A DNA stretch of 64,000 nucleotides. Source: RZYY01 sp036794825 (GTDB lineage: Bacteria > Bacteroidota > Bacteroidia > Bacteroidales > 4484-276). Below, piece after piece: positions 10,173 through 19,713 of this stretch. The notes under the pieces are model-generated. The model searched no databases. It saw only the letters and a program-made list of their open reading frames with translations, and was not told where the DNA came from. The DNA lies in the NCBI GenBank assembly GCA_036794825.1, contig DAIRGA010000021.1, forward strand, positions 30,239-94,238, written 5' to 3'. Within the stretch, counting starts at the first letter, position 1, and each line of letters starts with the position of its first letter. The position numbers and the translations under genes were made by a program.

Positions 10173-10604
10173 ATGAAAACTGTAAATCCTTACCTGACAT
10201 TCAATGGTAATTGCGAAGAGGCTTTCAACTACTACAAATCTGTGTTCGGGGGAGAGTTTCCTTATGTAGGCAGATTTAAGGACATGCCTGCCGGAAGTCC
10301 CGTTCCTGATGAGCTTCGCGAAAAAATCATGCACATTTCACTACCAATCAGCAAAGAAACTACCCTGATGGGCGCCGACGCCAGCGAGGTTTTCGGGCCA
10401 CTTCCTTCATTTGGCGACAATATCTCGCTGATGGTGAACACCGATTCTGAAGAGGAAGCCCAACGGATATTTTCAGCGTTGTCTGACGGTGGCAAAATTA
10501 CCATGCCGCTCGGTAGAACATTCTGGAATGCCCTTTTTGGCATGTGTACCGATCAGTTTGGCATCGGCTGGATGGTAAGCTTCGATTATTCAAATCATGA
10601 TTAA
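10173..10604 (+). CDS. VOC-fold (PhnB-like) protein
   Basis: 143 residues beginning MKTVNPYLTFNGNCEEAFNYY, the standard start of PhnB/3-demethylubiquinone-methyltransferase-like members of the vicinal oxygen chelate superfamily. Further matches are FKDMPAG in the first half and the C-terminal block WNALFGMCTDQFGIGWMV. The protein should be cytoplasmic and dimeric. The family is broadly annotated and the true substrate is rarely known. It is the first of four closely spaced plus-strand genes (SRPBCC, DUF4199 and YciI follow with gaps of 11 and 3 bp and a 4-bp overlap), so an operon is likely. Confidence 0.88.
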   Translation: MKTVNPYLTFNGNCEEAFNYYKSVFGGEFPYVGRFKDMPAGSPVPDELREKIMHISLPISKETTLMGADASEVFGPLPSFGDNISLMVNTDSEEEAQRIFSALSDGGKITMPLGRTFWNALFGMCTDQFGIGWMVSFDYSNHD

Positions 10605-10615
10605 TACGCAAAATC

Positions 10616-11161
10616 ATGAAAAAAGTACTACTGATTATTGTAATCCTATTGTTGGCGGTTCTGATAATCCCTCTTATCATAGCGCTTTTTGTTCCAAAAT
10701 ACTATTCAGTCGAGAAAAGCGTAACCATTAACCAGCCAAAAGATCAGGTTTGGGATTACGTGATTTTGCTCAAAAACCAGCATAATTATAGTGTTTGGAG
10801 CAAAATTGACCCAAACATGAAAACCATGTTCCGGGGAACTGATGGAACAGTTGGATTCGTATCGGCATGGGATAGCGAAAATCCTGACGCCGGCAAGGGC
10901 GAACAGGAGATCAAAGCCATTATCGAGGGTGCAAGGATTGACTATGAAATTGGGTTTATCAAGCCTTTCGAATCCACGGCTCAGGCTTATATGATCACAG
11001 AGATGGTTTCTGAGGACGAAACTTTAGTCAAATGGGGGTTTAGCGGGAGAATGGCCTACCCTACGAACCTGATGCTACTGGTTATGGATTTTAAAGGAAG
11101 GATTGGAAACGATCTTCAAACCGGATTGAATAATTTGAAACAAATAATTGAAAACGAATAG
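10616..11161 (+). CDS. SRPBCC (polyketide-cyclase-like) protein with N-terminal membrane anchor
   Basis: 181 residues. An N-terminal hydrophobic segment (about 3-28) precedes a START/SRPBCC helix-grip domain (about 35-178) beginning YYSVEKSVTINQPKDQVWDYV and ending with the long helix GRIGNDLQTGLNNLKQIIE. Proteins of this type bind hydrophobic ligands, but no ligand can be deduced here. It starts 11 bp after the VOC gene and stops 3 bp before the DUF4199 gene, so it is probably co-transcribed with both. Confidence 0.87.
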   Translation: MKKVLLIIVILLLAVLIIPLIIALFVPKYYSVEKSVTINQPKDQVWDYVILLKNQHNYSVWSKIDPNMKTMFRGTDGTVGFVSAWDSENPDAGKGEQEIKAIIEGARIDYEIGFIKPFESTAQAYMITEMVSEDETLVKWGFSGRMAYPTNLMLLVMDFKGRIGNDLQTGLNNLKQIIENE

Positions 11162-11164
11162 GTT

Positions 11165-11650
11165 ATGTTTAACAAATACTTTATTGAAATTAAATGGGGG
11201 ATTGTTTTCGCCCTGATGACGCTCGCATGGGTGACCCTTGAAAGGCTTGCAGGTTTCCACGATGTGCGGATTGAGCAACACATGATTGTCACCAACCTGA
11301 TTTCTATTCCCGCTATCGCAATTTTTGTTTTTGCCCTGCTCGATAAAAAGCGGAATTACTACAACGGCCAAATGACCTACCTGCAAGGATTTGTGAGCGG
11401 GCTTATCATTACGCTGGTTGTTACGATTCTCAGTCCTGTTACCCAAAGCATTGTGAGTTATGTAATTACGCCTGATTTTTTCGATAATTTCATCCAATAT
11501 TCTGTCGAAAGCGGAAAAAAGACACTTGAGGAAGCCCAGGCCTATTTCAACAATAAAAACTATGTAATTCAGGGACTTATCGGAGCGCCGGTAATGGGAA
11601 TTATTACATCCGCCATTGTGGCCATCTTCACCAAATCCCGATCAAAATGA
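11165..11650 (+). CDS. DUF4199 family membrane protein
   Basis: 161 residues with four hydrophobic segments (about 10-28, 42-60, 75-97, 135-155). The pattern, including KRNYYNGQMTYLQGFVSGL followed by a soluble stretch that ends before a last membrane helix, matches the Bacteroidota-specific DUF4199 family. Function unknown. The stop overlaps the next start by 4 bp, which suggests translational coupling with the YciI gene. Confidence 0.83.
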   Translation: MFNKYFIEIKWGIVFALMTLAWVTLERLAGFHDVRIEQHMIVTNLISIPAIAIFVFALLDKKRNYYNGQMTYLQGFVSGLIITLVVTILSPVTQSIVSYVITPDFFDNFIQYSVESGKKTLEEAQAYFNNKNYVIQGLIGAPVMGIITSAIVAIFTKSRSK

Positions 11651-12111
11651 AGAAAAGATTTACCCTTATGATTGTGCTGATTGCCGGCCTTTTTGTGGTT
11701 TTGACAGCGCAAACCGAAAATCCTTCCTATGATCCTGAGCTGGCCAAAAAGTTCGGTGCAGACGATTATGGTATGAAATCCTACATGTTTGTGATTCTCA
11801 AAACCGGCCCGGAGGCTGTGCAAGATAAAGCCCTGAGGGATAGTTTGTTTGCCGGTCACCTTAAAAATATCGGTCGCCTGGCAGATGAGGGGAAATTAAT
11901 TGTTGCCGGACCATTTGGGAAAAATGACAAAACCTACCGGGGCATCTTCATTCTTGATGTACAGACCATTGAGGAGGCTGAAGCGCTGCTCCAGACCGAC
12001 CCGGCCATCAGCGAAAAGCTGCTCGATACCGAAATTTTGAGTTGGTATGGCGCTGCCGCCCTCAGGGAATATCTTAAAACGCAGGAAAAAGTCAACAAAC
12101 TGAACTTTTAA
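11647..12111 (+). CDS. Exported YciI-like protein
   Basis: 154 residues. A signal peptide (about 1-22, ending LTAQT) is followed by a YciI/YCII domain: YMFVILKTGP, then SLFAGHLKNIGRLADEGKLIVAGPF, then FILDVQTIEEAEALLQTDPAI, with the conserved His in GHLKNI. YciI proteins are small ferredoxin-fold dimers related to dehydrochlorinases. The export signal makes this a periplasmic variant of unknown substrate. It is translationally coupled to the DUF4199 gene. Confidence 0.87.
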   Translation: MKKRFTLMIVLIAGLFVVLTAQTENPSYDPELAKKFGADDYGMKSYMFVILKTGPEAVQDKALRDSLFAGHLKNIGRLADEGKLIVAGPFGKNDKTYRGIFILDVQTIEEAEALLQTDPAISEKLLDTEILSWYGAAALREYLKTQEKVNKLNF

Positions 12112-12192
12112 ATTCCCGGATTGAAATTCAGGAGAAAATTTCAATCGCTTGTTACCTGAAAAGAGCTGTCCGGTTGATTTCATTTATAATCA

Positions 12193-13470
12193 ATGACTTA
12201 CCAGCAAACCCTCGATTACATGTTCGACAAGTTGCCGATGTACCAACGCATCGGCGGAGCAGCCTACAAAGCTGATCTGAAAAACACGCTCGAACTTTGC
12301 CATCTGCTCGGGAATCCGGAAAAGGGGTTTCCGTCGGTTCACGTAGCAGGTACCAACGGAAAAGGCTCAACCTCACACATGATGGCCTCAGTGCTGCAGG
12401 AGTCCGGCTACAAAACCGGGCTTTACACCTCCCCGCATCTGAAGGATTTCAGGGAGAGAATCAGGATTAATGGCCGGATGATTGACCATCAGGCTGTTAT
12501 TGATTTTATCAGTGAGTGGAAAGATCAATTTGAGCATATCGGGCTCTCCTTCTTCGAAATGACTGTGGGGATGGCGTTTGATTATTTTGTCAAGGAAAAG
12601 GTGGATATCGCTGTAATTGAAGTGGGTATGGGCGGCCGGCTCGATTCCACCAATGTGATCACTCCGCTGGTTTCGGTCATCACCAACATCGGGCTGGATC
12701 ACACGAAATTTCTGGGGGATACGCTCAGTGCAATCGCTACCGAGAAGGCCGGAATTATCAAACCCGCTGTTCCGGTGGTGATTGGCGAAACACATCCCGA
12801 TACCAGAGAGGTTTTTCAAACTCGCGCCGAAGCGCTGCAATCTCCGATCACGTTTGCCGACCAGAAATGGAATATTGTTCGCAGGGCTGGCGGTGAGCTT
12901 GCTGCGCATCACGATTCAGGGCTTTCAATCACTGGAATCGGGTTGCCGCTCAAAGGCGATTACCAAATGCGCAATCTTACCACAGTTATGGAAGCAGTAA
13001 GGGTTTTGAATGAGTACACCTCAATGAAAATCTCCGCCGCCGACCTGAAAAGAGGACTCTCCGGAGTGCTTCAAAATACAGGATTGCAGGGACGCTGGCA
13101 AACCATCTGCGAAAGGCCTCTCACCATTTGCGATTGCGGACACAACGAGGACGGAATCCGTCAGGTGCTGATCAATATCCGGCAAACGCCACATAAAAAA
13201 CTGCATTTTGTTTTTGGGATGGTGAATGACAAATTACGGAATCCAATTTTGGAAATGCTTCCTAAAGAAGCCGTTTATTGTTTCTGCAAACCAGATATTC
13301 CACGAGGCCTTGATGCTGCGATTCTGGCTGAGGATGCAAGGAAATTTGGGTTAACGGGCGAGGTTTATGCTTCAGTAAAACAGGCACTTGAAGCAGCCAG
13401 AACGGCCGCTGCTGAAGATGATCTGATTTTCGTAGGAGGAAGCACCTTTGTGGTAGCCGAAGTGGTCTGA
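12193..13470 (+). CDS. folC: Bifunctional folylpolyglutamate/dihydrofolate synthase
   Basis: 425 residues, normal for FolC. It carries the P-loop GTNGKGS at residues 53-59, the family segment GLYTSPHLKDFRERI, an acidic site region (AVIEVGMGGRLDSTNVI), NIGLDHTKFLGDT, and the C-terminal ligase domain with CDCGHNEDG. The enzyme adds L-glutamate to dihydropteroate or to reduced folates using ATP, in the cytoplasm. It starts 81 bp after the YciI gene and ends 11 bp before the convergent thiS stop. Confidence 0.95.
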   Translation: MTYQQTLDYMFDKLPMYQRIGGAAYKADLKNTLELCHLLGNPEKGFPSVHVAGTNGKGSTSHMMASVLQESGYKTGLYTSPHLKDFRERIRINGRMIDHQAVIDFISEWKDQFEHIGLSFFEMTVGMAFDYFVKEKVDIAVIEVGMGGRLDSTNVITPLVSVITNIGLDHTKFLGDTLSAIATEKAGIIKPAVPVVIGETHPDTREVFQTRAEALQSPITFADQKWNIVRRAGGELAAHHDSGLSITGIGLPLKGDYQMRNLTTVMEAVRVLNEYTSMKISAADLKRGLSGVLQNTGLQGRWQTICERPLTICDCGHNEDGIRQVLINIRQTPHKKLHFVFGMVNDKLRNPILEMLPKEAVYCFCKPDIPRGLDAAILAEDARKFGLTGEVYASVKQALEAARTAAAEDDLIFVGGSTFVVAEVV

Positions 13471-13481
13471 TTCTGAATCTA

Positions 13482-13685
13482 TTATCCCCCGCTGATCAGG
13501 TGAAGAACCAACACCTGGTCGCCATCCTTAATGAACGTTGATGCACGCTCTTCCTTTTTCACCAGCTCTCCGTTGAGTTTGGTTACCAGTAATTTAAAGG
13601 TGAAATTCTTGATTCTGATTAATTCTTCAAAATTCAGCGTTTCCTCGTCAAAGCTCTCAGGTCGGTTATTTAAAGTGATTTTCAT
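13482..13685 (-). CDS. thiS: Sulfur carrier protein ThiS
   Basis: 67 residues with a ubiquitin-like beta-grasp pattern (MKITLNNRPESF at the start, FIKDGDQVLVLHLISGG at the end). The invariant C-terminal Gly-Gly becomes a thiocarboxylate and donates sulfur for the thiazole ring of thiamine. No other thi gene is in the window, which is unusual because thiS is often with thiG, thiH and thiE. It is convergent with folC. A TAATTTTG element lies just upstream. A MoaD-like role is less likely because the sequence starts and ends like ThiS. Confidence 0.85.
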   Translation of the reverse strand: MKITLNNRPESFDEETLNFEELIRIKNFTFKLLVTKLNGELVKKEERASTFIKDGDQVLVLHLISGG

Positions 13686-13699
13686 TGTGCTTGTTTTTG

Positions 13700-13707
13700 C
13701 AAAATTA
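13700..13707 (-). promoter_or_regulatory. -7 element (TAATTTTG) upstream of thiS
   Basis: A minus-strand TAnnTTTG match 15 bp before the thiS ATG. I see no TTG at the expected distance upstream, so this is a half-supported promoter. Confidence 0.4.
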
Positions 13708-13848
13708 GCTGAACCTTGAATTTAAACAGGTTATTTGCTGAAAGGTTTATCAATGATGCTGAATGCATCCAACTAAATTAGCAGGTATACCGGATTTTTT
13801 CAACGCTGAAAATTACCTTGTCTCCGGCACAAATCAGCCTCAAATGCT

Positions 13849-13856
13849 TATTTTTG
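13849..13856 (+). promoter_or_regulatory. -7 element (TATTTTTG) upstream of the GH109-type gene
   Basis: A TAnnTTTG match about 41 bp before the ATG at 13898. The nearest TTG is 28 bp upstream, outside the normal spacing. Confidence 0.4.
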
Positions 13857-13897
13857 CCACCTATCTGAAAAAACAGACAAACTAAATATCTTTTGTA

Positions 13898-15292
13898 ATG
13901 AAAAAATCTCTCCTTTCTCTTTTGATGATCTTATTGATTGTCAGTATGTTTACGAATTGCGGTCAGCAGCAGGTCAAAGAACAACCCACAACCTTTCAAC
14001 CGCGCGAAATGTTTTCAGTTCCCCAGCGAGAACCCGGTCAAACCGACGTGATCGAGTTGCGCTGCGAGCCTATCGAAAAGGTCCGGATTGCGGTTATAGG
14101 GCTGGGAATGCGCGGTTCTGACGCAGTCAGAAGATTGAGCTACCTCGAAGGCGCTACCATCACTGTGTTGTGCGATGTGGTTCCGGAAAATGTGGAACAA
14201 TCCCGGAAATTACTCGCCGAATTGGGAAAACCCGAAGCTGCCGGATTCACCGGTGCCGAGGACTGGAAGGCCATCTGCAAACGAGATGATGTTGATCTGG
14301 TTTACGTCTGCACGCACTGGGACCTGCACACTCCGATTGCCGTAATGGCGATGGAGAACGGGAAACATGTAGCTCTGGAGGTGCCGGCAGCACTGACCAT
14401 TGATGAGTGCTGGCAACTGGTGAATACCGCCGAAAAGACCCGCCGCCACTGCATGATGCTCGAAAACTGCAATTACGACTTCTTCGAAATGGCGACGCTG
14501 AATATGGCGCAGCAAGGCTTGTTCGGAGAAATTGTTCATGTCGAAGGCGCCTACATCCACGACCTGCGCTGGCTTAACTTTGACGACAGCACCGGTTATT
14601 GGAATATGTGGAGGCTCAAACACAACGAAAAATACGACGGAAATCTATACCCGACCCACGGCCTTGGCCCAATAGCCCATATCCTCAATATTCATCGCGG
14701 CGACAAAATGGATTGGCTGGTTTCGGTCTCCAGCAAACAGTTCGGTATGACAGAATATGCCCGGGAAAAATTTGGCGAGAATTCGGATTATGCCAAAAGA
14801 GATTACCAAAAAGGCGATATGAACACCACCATCATCAAAACACACAAGGGTAAAACCATGATGATCCAACACGATGTAACCAGTCCGAGACCTTACAGCC
14901 GCATCCATATGGTGAGCGGAACAAAAGGTTTTGCCCAAAAATGGCCGCGCACGGGCATCGCCCTCGAACCCGATGGACATTCGTGGCTCACCAATGCACA
15001 AATGGACTCAATGTTGGCAAAATACGAACACCCGATTGTTACCGAAGTCGGTCAGAAAGCCAAAGAGGTCGGCGGTCACGGCGGAATGGATTTCATCATG
15101 GACTACCGGCTGATCTATTGCCTTCGCAATGGATTGCCGCTCGATCAGGATGTTTACGACGCTGCCGAATGGTCGGCAATTATCGAACTATCCCGGTCTT
15201 CGGTAGTTAACAACGGGATGCCGGTTCAGATTCCCGATTTTACCCGGGGAGCCTGGCAAAAACTCGACCGCGTTACCTATCACACAAACTGA
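13898..15292 (+). CDS. GH109-type NAD-dependent glycosidase / Gfo-Idh-MocA lipoprotein
   Basis: 464 residues. The lipoprotein signal ends FTNC (Cys21). A Rossmann fold follows with GLGMRG at 68-73 and ALEVPAALTIDECW at about 159-172. The signature YPTHGLGPIA lies at 251-260, as I recall it from family GH109 alpha-N-acetylgalactosaminidases, which cleave through a transient NAD-linked oxidation. The C-terminal GGHGGMDF and RNGLPLDQDVYDAAEWSA also fit. The likely role is release of terminal alpha-GalNAc from mucin-like glycans in the periplasm or at the surface. Activity in this family varies and related members are simple oxidoreductases, so the substrate is inferred. A dipeptidyl peptidase gene starts 26 bp later, possibly in the same operon. 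Confidence 0.85.
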   Translation: MKKSLLSLLMILLIVSMFTNCGQQQVKEQPTTFQPREMFSVPQREPGQTDVIELRCEPIEKVRIAVIGLGMRGSDAVRRLSYLEGATITVLCDVVPENVEQSRKLLAELGKPEAAGFTGAEDWKAICKRDDVDLVYVCTHWDLHTPIAVMAMENGKHVALEVPAALTIDECWQLVNTAEKTRRHCMMLENCNYDFFEMATLNMAQQGLFGEIVHVEGAYIHDLRWLNFDDSTGYWNMWRLKHNEKYDGNLYPTHGLGPIAHILNIHRGDKMDWLVSVSSKQFGMTEYAREKFGENSDYAKRDYQKGDMNTTIIKTHKGKTMMIQHDVTSPRPYSRIHMVSGTKGFAQKWPRTGIALEPDGHSWLTNAQMDSMLAKYEHPIVTEVGQKAKEVGGHGGMDFIMDYRLIYCLRNGLPLDQDVYDAAEWSAIIELSRSSVVNNGMPVQIPDFTRGAWQKLDRVTYHTN

Positions 15293-15318
15293 TTCTGCAA
15301 TAATTAAATATCGAAAAC

Positions 15319-17508
15319 ATGAAAAAAATGCTGCCGCTTCTTGCCCTGATAGGGTTGATACTCAACCTTCAGGCTCAGGAAAAAAAAGAATTGACCCTTG
15401 ACCTGGTTTTCAAATCCCGCGAGTTCGCTTCATCACGTATGCAGGGACTCCAGTCGCTCAGGGATGGAAAGCGATACGTTCAGCTCACCGGCGATTCCAT
15501 TAATGCCTACAACTACGAAACCGGACAAATGGACGAGGTGATCGTGATATCGGCCGAACTCATACCGGCGGGCGATTCAGTGCCGGTACCACTCTATGAT
15601 TTCGAGTTCAGCAGCGATGAAAGCAAAATCCTCTTTGCCACCGAAACCGATCCCATTTACCGCTATTCCTCGCGCTCCAAATATTATGTTTTTGATCGTA
15701 AAACGCGGGATATCAAAGCTTTATCCAAGAATGGAAAGCAAGGTCTTGCCGATTTTTCTCCCGATGCTTCAAAAGTGGCCTTTGTGCGCGATAACAATCT
15801 GTTTATTAGTGATTTAAAGACAGGGGAGGAGAAGCAGATCACCTTCGACGGGCTCGACCGGCACATCATCAACGGTACCACCGACTGGGTGTATGAAGAG
15901 GAATTTGCTCTAATTAAAGGGTTTCACTGGTCGCCGGATGGAAAAAAGATCGCTTTCATGCGTTTCGACGAAAGCAATGTGAAGGAATGGTGGTTGCCCA
16001 ACTACGGCGAGCTTTACCCGGAGTACCACCGCTATAAATATCCGAAAGCCGGCGAGGCCAACTCCATCGTAACCGTTCATATGTATGATCTTGAAACAGG
16101 CAGGACAACCCCGATGGATACCGGTGAAGAGACCGATCAGTACATCCCCCGAATCCGCTGGACCCAAAACCCGGAATCACTGGCCATTTTCAGGGTAAAC
16201 CGCCTTCAAAACAAGCTCGAAATCCTGCTTGCTGATGCCCGTTCGGGTGTTTCAAATGTAATTTACACTGAGGAGAATAAATATTACTTCGACGAAAACA
16301 ATTACGATAACATCGTTTTTCTGGAAAACGGTAAAGAGTTCATTATCAAAAGTGAAAAGGATGGATATAATCACCTCTACCTGCACGACATGAGCGGAAA
16401 GCAGATCAACCGGATCACTACCGGAAACTGGGAGGTAACCAATGTTCTGGGGATTGACCAGAAGAACCGGAAAGTCTATTATGAATCCACCGAAATTTCA
16501 CCTATGGAGCGCAATGTCTATGTGGTGGGTTTTGATGGCAAAGGAAAAAAAGCATTAACCCCGCAAAAGGGCTGGAACATTGCCCAGTTCAGTGCCGATT
16601 TCAGTTATTTTATGAAGATATTCAGCGATGCTGCCACTCCGCCGGTTTATACTGTCAACCGGGGCAATGACGGAAGCCTCGTAAGGTCTGTAATGGATAA
16701 CCAGAAACTCATCGAAAAGCGCGCTGAGTATGGCCTTTCGCCAAAGGAATTTTTCACAATCACAACATCTGAAGGTGTTGAGCTGAATGCCTGGAGGATC
16801 ATGCCGCACAATTTCGACCCGGCCAAAAAATACCCGGTGATGTTCACCATCTATGGCGGCCCTGGCTCGCAAACCGTGCGCAACTCCTTTGCCGGCGAGA
16901 TGTGGGAGCAATACCTTGCCCAGGAGGGAATTATGGTGGTGTCGGTGGATAACCGCGGCACGGGTTTCCGGGGCGAAGAGTTCAAGAAAATGACCTATCT
17001 GCAGTTGGGAAAATATGAGACCATTGACCAGATCGAAGCCGCTAAGTACCTGGCCACTCTGCCTTATGTTGACGAAACCAAAATCGGCATATTTGGCTGG
17101 AGTTATGGAGGTTATATGTCAACGCTCTGCATCACCAAAGGCGCAGACATTTTCGATGTGGCCATTGCTGTGGCCCCCGTCACCAACTGGCGGTTTTACG
17201 ACAACATTTACACCGAGCGATTCATGCGCACGCCTCAGGAAAATCCCGATGGCTACGACGATAATTCGCCGATCAACCACGTGGATAAAATGAAAGGGAA
17301 ATACCTGCTGGTGCATGGTATGTCCGACGACAATGTGCATCCCGAAAACACCTACGACCTGATCACCGCTCTGGTTGCTGCCGACAAGGATTTCGAGCTG
17401 ATGCTCTATCCCAACTCAAACCATGGAATCTACACCGGCAGAAACACACGGTTCCATCTGTACAAAAAGATGACGGATTTTCTTTTGGAGAATTTGAAAG
17501 GGGAATAA
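15319..17508 (+). CDS. Dipeptidyl peptidase IV (S9B family)
   Basis: 729 residues. A signal peptide (about 1-19, ending LQAQ) precedes an eight-bladed propeller carrying the double-Glu motif DWVYEEEF (about 193-200), which anchors the substrate amino terminus, then an alpha/beta hydrolase domain. The catalytic triad is visible as Ser595 in GWSYGGYMS, Asp670 in MSDDNVH and His702 in NSNHGIY. The enzyme removes X-Pro or X-Ala dipeptides from peptide N-termini in the periplasm. The length matches Bacteroidota DPP IV. It follows the GH109-type gene by 26 bp, which suggests joint breakdown of glycoprotein or peptide material. It is convergent with the FUSC gene (12-bp gap). Confidence 0.95.
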   Translation: MKKMLPLLALIGLILNLQAQEKKELTLDLVFKSREFASSRMQGLQSLRDGKRYVQLTGDSINAYNYETGQMDEVIVISAELIPAGDSVPVPLYDFEFSSDESKILFATETDPIYRYSSRSKYYVFDRKTRDIKALSKNGKQGLADFSPDASKVAFVRDNNLFISDLKTGEEKQITFDGLDRHIINGTTDWVYEEEFALIKGFHWSPDGKKIAFMRFDESNVKEWWLPNYGELYPEYHRYKYPKAGEANSIVTVHMYDLETGRTTPMDTGEETDQYIPRIRWTQNPESLAIFRVNRLQNKLEILLADARSGVSNVIYTEENKYYFDENNYDNIVFLENGKEFIIKSEKDGYNHLYLHDMSGKQINRITTGNWEVTNVLGIDQKNRKVYYESTEISPMERNVYVVGFDGKGKKALTPQKGWNIAQFSADFSYFMKIFSDAATPPVYTVNRGNDGSLVRSVMDNQKLIEKRAEYGLSPKEFFTITTSEGVELNAWRIMPHNFDPAKKYPVMFTIYGGPGSQTVRNSFAGEMWEQYLAQEGIMVVSVDNRGTGFRGEEFKKMTYLQLGKYETIDQIEAAKYLATLPYVDETKIGIFGWSYGGYMSTLCITKGADIFDVAIAVAPVTNWRFYDNIYTERFMRTPQENPDGYDDNSPINHVDKMKGKYLLVHGMSDDNVHPENTYDLITALVAADKDFELMLYPNSNHGIYTGRNTRFHLYKKMTDFLLENLKGE

Positions 17509-17520
17509 GTCGGGTTTGGA

Positions 17521-19710
17521 TTACAACCCATTCATCTTCAGTTCAATCTCAGTTTTAATGCCTTCAAGCTCCTTGATGAGGGGTCTGAAATTCCACACGA
17601 AAGCGGAGTTGCGCCAGAGATATATCAGCTCGTGATTCTCCGTTGATCTCTCTTTTCGGATTTTTCGCAACAGCAAAATGATCTCGTCCAAATCCTTTTC
17701 CAACTCCGGAAAATCAACAGGATAGCTAAGGTTTTGCAAAGCGCTGATGACCGAGTCGAATGCCCGGTTGATCTTTTCAACATAATTGTTGATGGCAAAA
17801 ATCAGGTCTTTGGAATCATCTCCAAAGTTGCCGTTTGCGGCGTTCAGATCCATGGAACGCAACGTATGACTGAGCCTTTTGATGTAGATCCTGATTTTTA
17901 TCCCATGGGTAAGCGTTTTCACCTGAACTACTTCATTTTTAGCGGCTTCCATCAGGTCGTCCATTTTTTTAAACTGTTGATCAATACCGGATTTCAGCGC
18001 CATTTTTTCCTTTTCAGGATTATCACCGGTCAGCGATTTTACGATCAGGTTGAAGTAGATCTTTTCTTTTTCCAGTGATGCGGCCAGCGCCAGGGCAAGG
18101 TTTTTCCGTGCTTTTTCGGGCCAGAGCAGCGACGATAGCGCAATAACCATCACCACAACCCCGGTGGTATAAATTACCCGCAGAACGATCAGCCGCTCAT
18201 GCTGTGCGTAAAGAATCGAGAACACACAGATAATGAGGAAGGTAAGAACCATTACCATGTAAAAGGGTTTGTCGAGGTTGGCCATCCAGATCATCAGAAA
18301 GGCAGCGATGAGGAGCGTTGCGTAAAAGAAGATGCCTTCGGGTTGAACCATTGAAAGAAAGGCAAACGCGATCAGACCGCCCGCTATCGTTCCCCAGAGC
18401 CTTTCGAGGCCTGTACGGATGGAAATTCCAAGATTGGGTCGGATCAGAAGCACTGCGAAGAGTACCAGCCAGTAGCCAAATTCGGGTTCGTAAAATCTGA
18501 AAAACGCCTGCGCCGTGCCAACGATGATGGCCGATCGCAATCCAAACCGAAAAGCAGGATTGGACATGCTCAGGCTGCCCCTTACACCCGCCAGGCTTCG
18601 AAAGAACCCGGCAGCCTTTTTCTTTGCCGAAAATTCCGGAATTTCGATTATGGCTTCCGGGCGGAAGATTTTCAGCTCATTCAGCAAATCCTGCAAAACA
18701 CCGAGCGCGTTAAACACTGCCACCCATTCCTCCCTGGATGCTTCCGCCGGATGGTGATGGAACCTTTCAAGGTAATTCTCCTGAAACTTTGTGATTTCAT
18801 TCAGCCATAGATCCAATTCATTCTTTCTCTCGCTACAACGCTCCGGATGCAACATGGCCGTTAAATGCTGCAAAACCGATAACAGTTTTGGTTCATTGAT
18901 AATCAGCTTGTTAAAAAGCGAAGAATCCCACACGCCCGCTCTTAATTGCCAGATCATCACCAGGTTTTCGTAGATTTTTTCGATGGATAGCGAAAGTTTC
19001 ATTAATCTCCCCTCGTCGCTCTCCTCCGAGGTGGTCTGGATGTGAAAAAGCTGCCACAGGCGCCGGAATTCGTTGATTGATTTCCTCAAAGCATAGCTGC
19101 TCTTTTGGGTTTCGGTAATGGCTGTGTTCAGGTCAGGGTAACCATTGGTAACTGAGCTGAGGTACTTTTCCAGGCCGGCAATCATAAAGCGGGTTTGCAG
19201 TTGAAGTCGTCGGCGCGGTTTGGTTGGAAACACCCTGAAATGAAGCACGTACACCAAAGCTGTGACCATTGCAAACATTCCGGAATATTTCAGCCCGGTC
19301 TCAAGACTGTTCGAAAACGCCATTTCCACCACACTTACCGATAAAATTACAATCGCAGGAAAATCCGGAACGATCTTCAGTCCGATGAGGAAAAATACCG
19401 CAAAGGCAAACAGGAAAACGAAAATGACCGACACAACCTCATTATCACCGATGAATGAAATAGGAAGCGAGATCAAAGTCATGATCGAACCGGTGAGCAA
19501 AAGGGTGAATTTCCGCTCCTCAATGGTTGACCCGTATTGGGAACGGCTGAAAAGCAATGCCGAGATAACTGCCAGCAGCGCAAACTTTGGCTCATTGTAA
19601 AAGATGAACATCGGCAGGATAACCGCTGCAAATGTTTTCAGACTTCTTTTTGCAGCCAGGAATCCGGGATCGGTTTCGTTGAGAAAAGTCATTGGAAACT
19701 TTAAAAGCAT
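17521..19710 (-). CDS. FUSC/YccS family inner-membrane protein
   Basis: About 729 residues from the ATG at 19710. There are two membrane blocks of several helices (about 20-150 and 390-530), each followed by a helical cytoplasmic region. The second block contains GYWLVLFAVLLIRPNLGISIRTGLERLWGTIAGG, in pieces typical of YccS/YhfK/FUSC proteins related to aromatic-acid exporters. Transport substrate unknown. The frame also opens at a TTG at 19716, but the TACTTTTG promoter element at 19721-19714 abuts it. Transcription starting there would make the mRNA leaderless at 19710 or give an 18-nt leader before the internal ATG at 19692 (MTFLNETDPG). Confidence 0.87.
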   Translation of the reverse strand: MLLKFPMTFLNETDPGFLAAKRSLKTFAAVILPMFIFYNEPKFALLAVISALLFSRSQYGSTIEERKFTLLLTGSIMTLISLPISFIGDNEVVSVIFVFLFAFAVFFLIGLKIVPDFPAIVILSVSVVEMAFSNSLETGLKYSGMFAMVTALVYVLHFRVFPTKPRRRLQLQTRFMIAGLEKYLSSVTNGYPDLNTAITETQKSSYALRKSINEFRRLWQLFHIQTTSEESDEGRLMKLSLSIEKIYENLVMIWQLRAGVWDSSLFNKLIINEPKLLSVLQHLTAMLHPERCSERKNELDLWLNEITKFQENYLERFHHHPAEASREEWVAVFNALGVLQDLLNELKIFRPEAIIEIPEFSAKKKAAGFFRSLAGVRGSLSMSNPAFRFGLRSAIIVGTAQAFFRFYEPEFGYWLVLFAVLLIRPNLGISIRTGLERLWGTIAGGLIAFAFLSMVQPEGIFFYATLLIAAFLMIWMANLDKPFYMVMVLTFLIICVFSILYAQHERLIVLRVIYTTGVVVMVIALSSLLWPEKARKNLALALAASLEKEKIYFNLIVKSLTGDNPEKEKMALKSGIDQQFKKMDDLMEAAKNEVVQVKTLTHGIKIRIYIKRLSHTLRSMDLNAANGNFGDDSKDLIFAINNYVEKINRAFDSVISALQNLSYPVDFPELEKDLDEIILLLRKIRKERSTENHELIYLWRNSAFVWNFRPLIKELEGIKTEIELKMNGL

Positions 19711-19713
19711 GGG

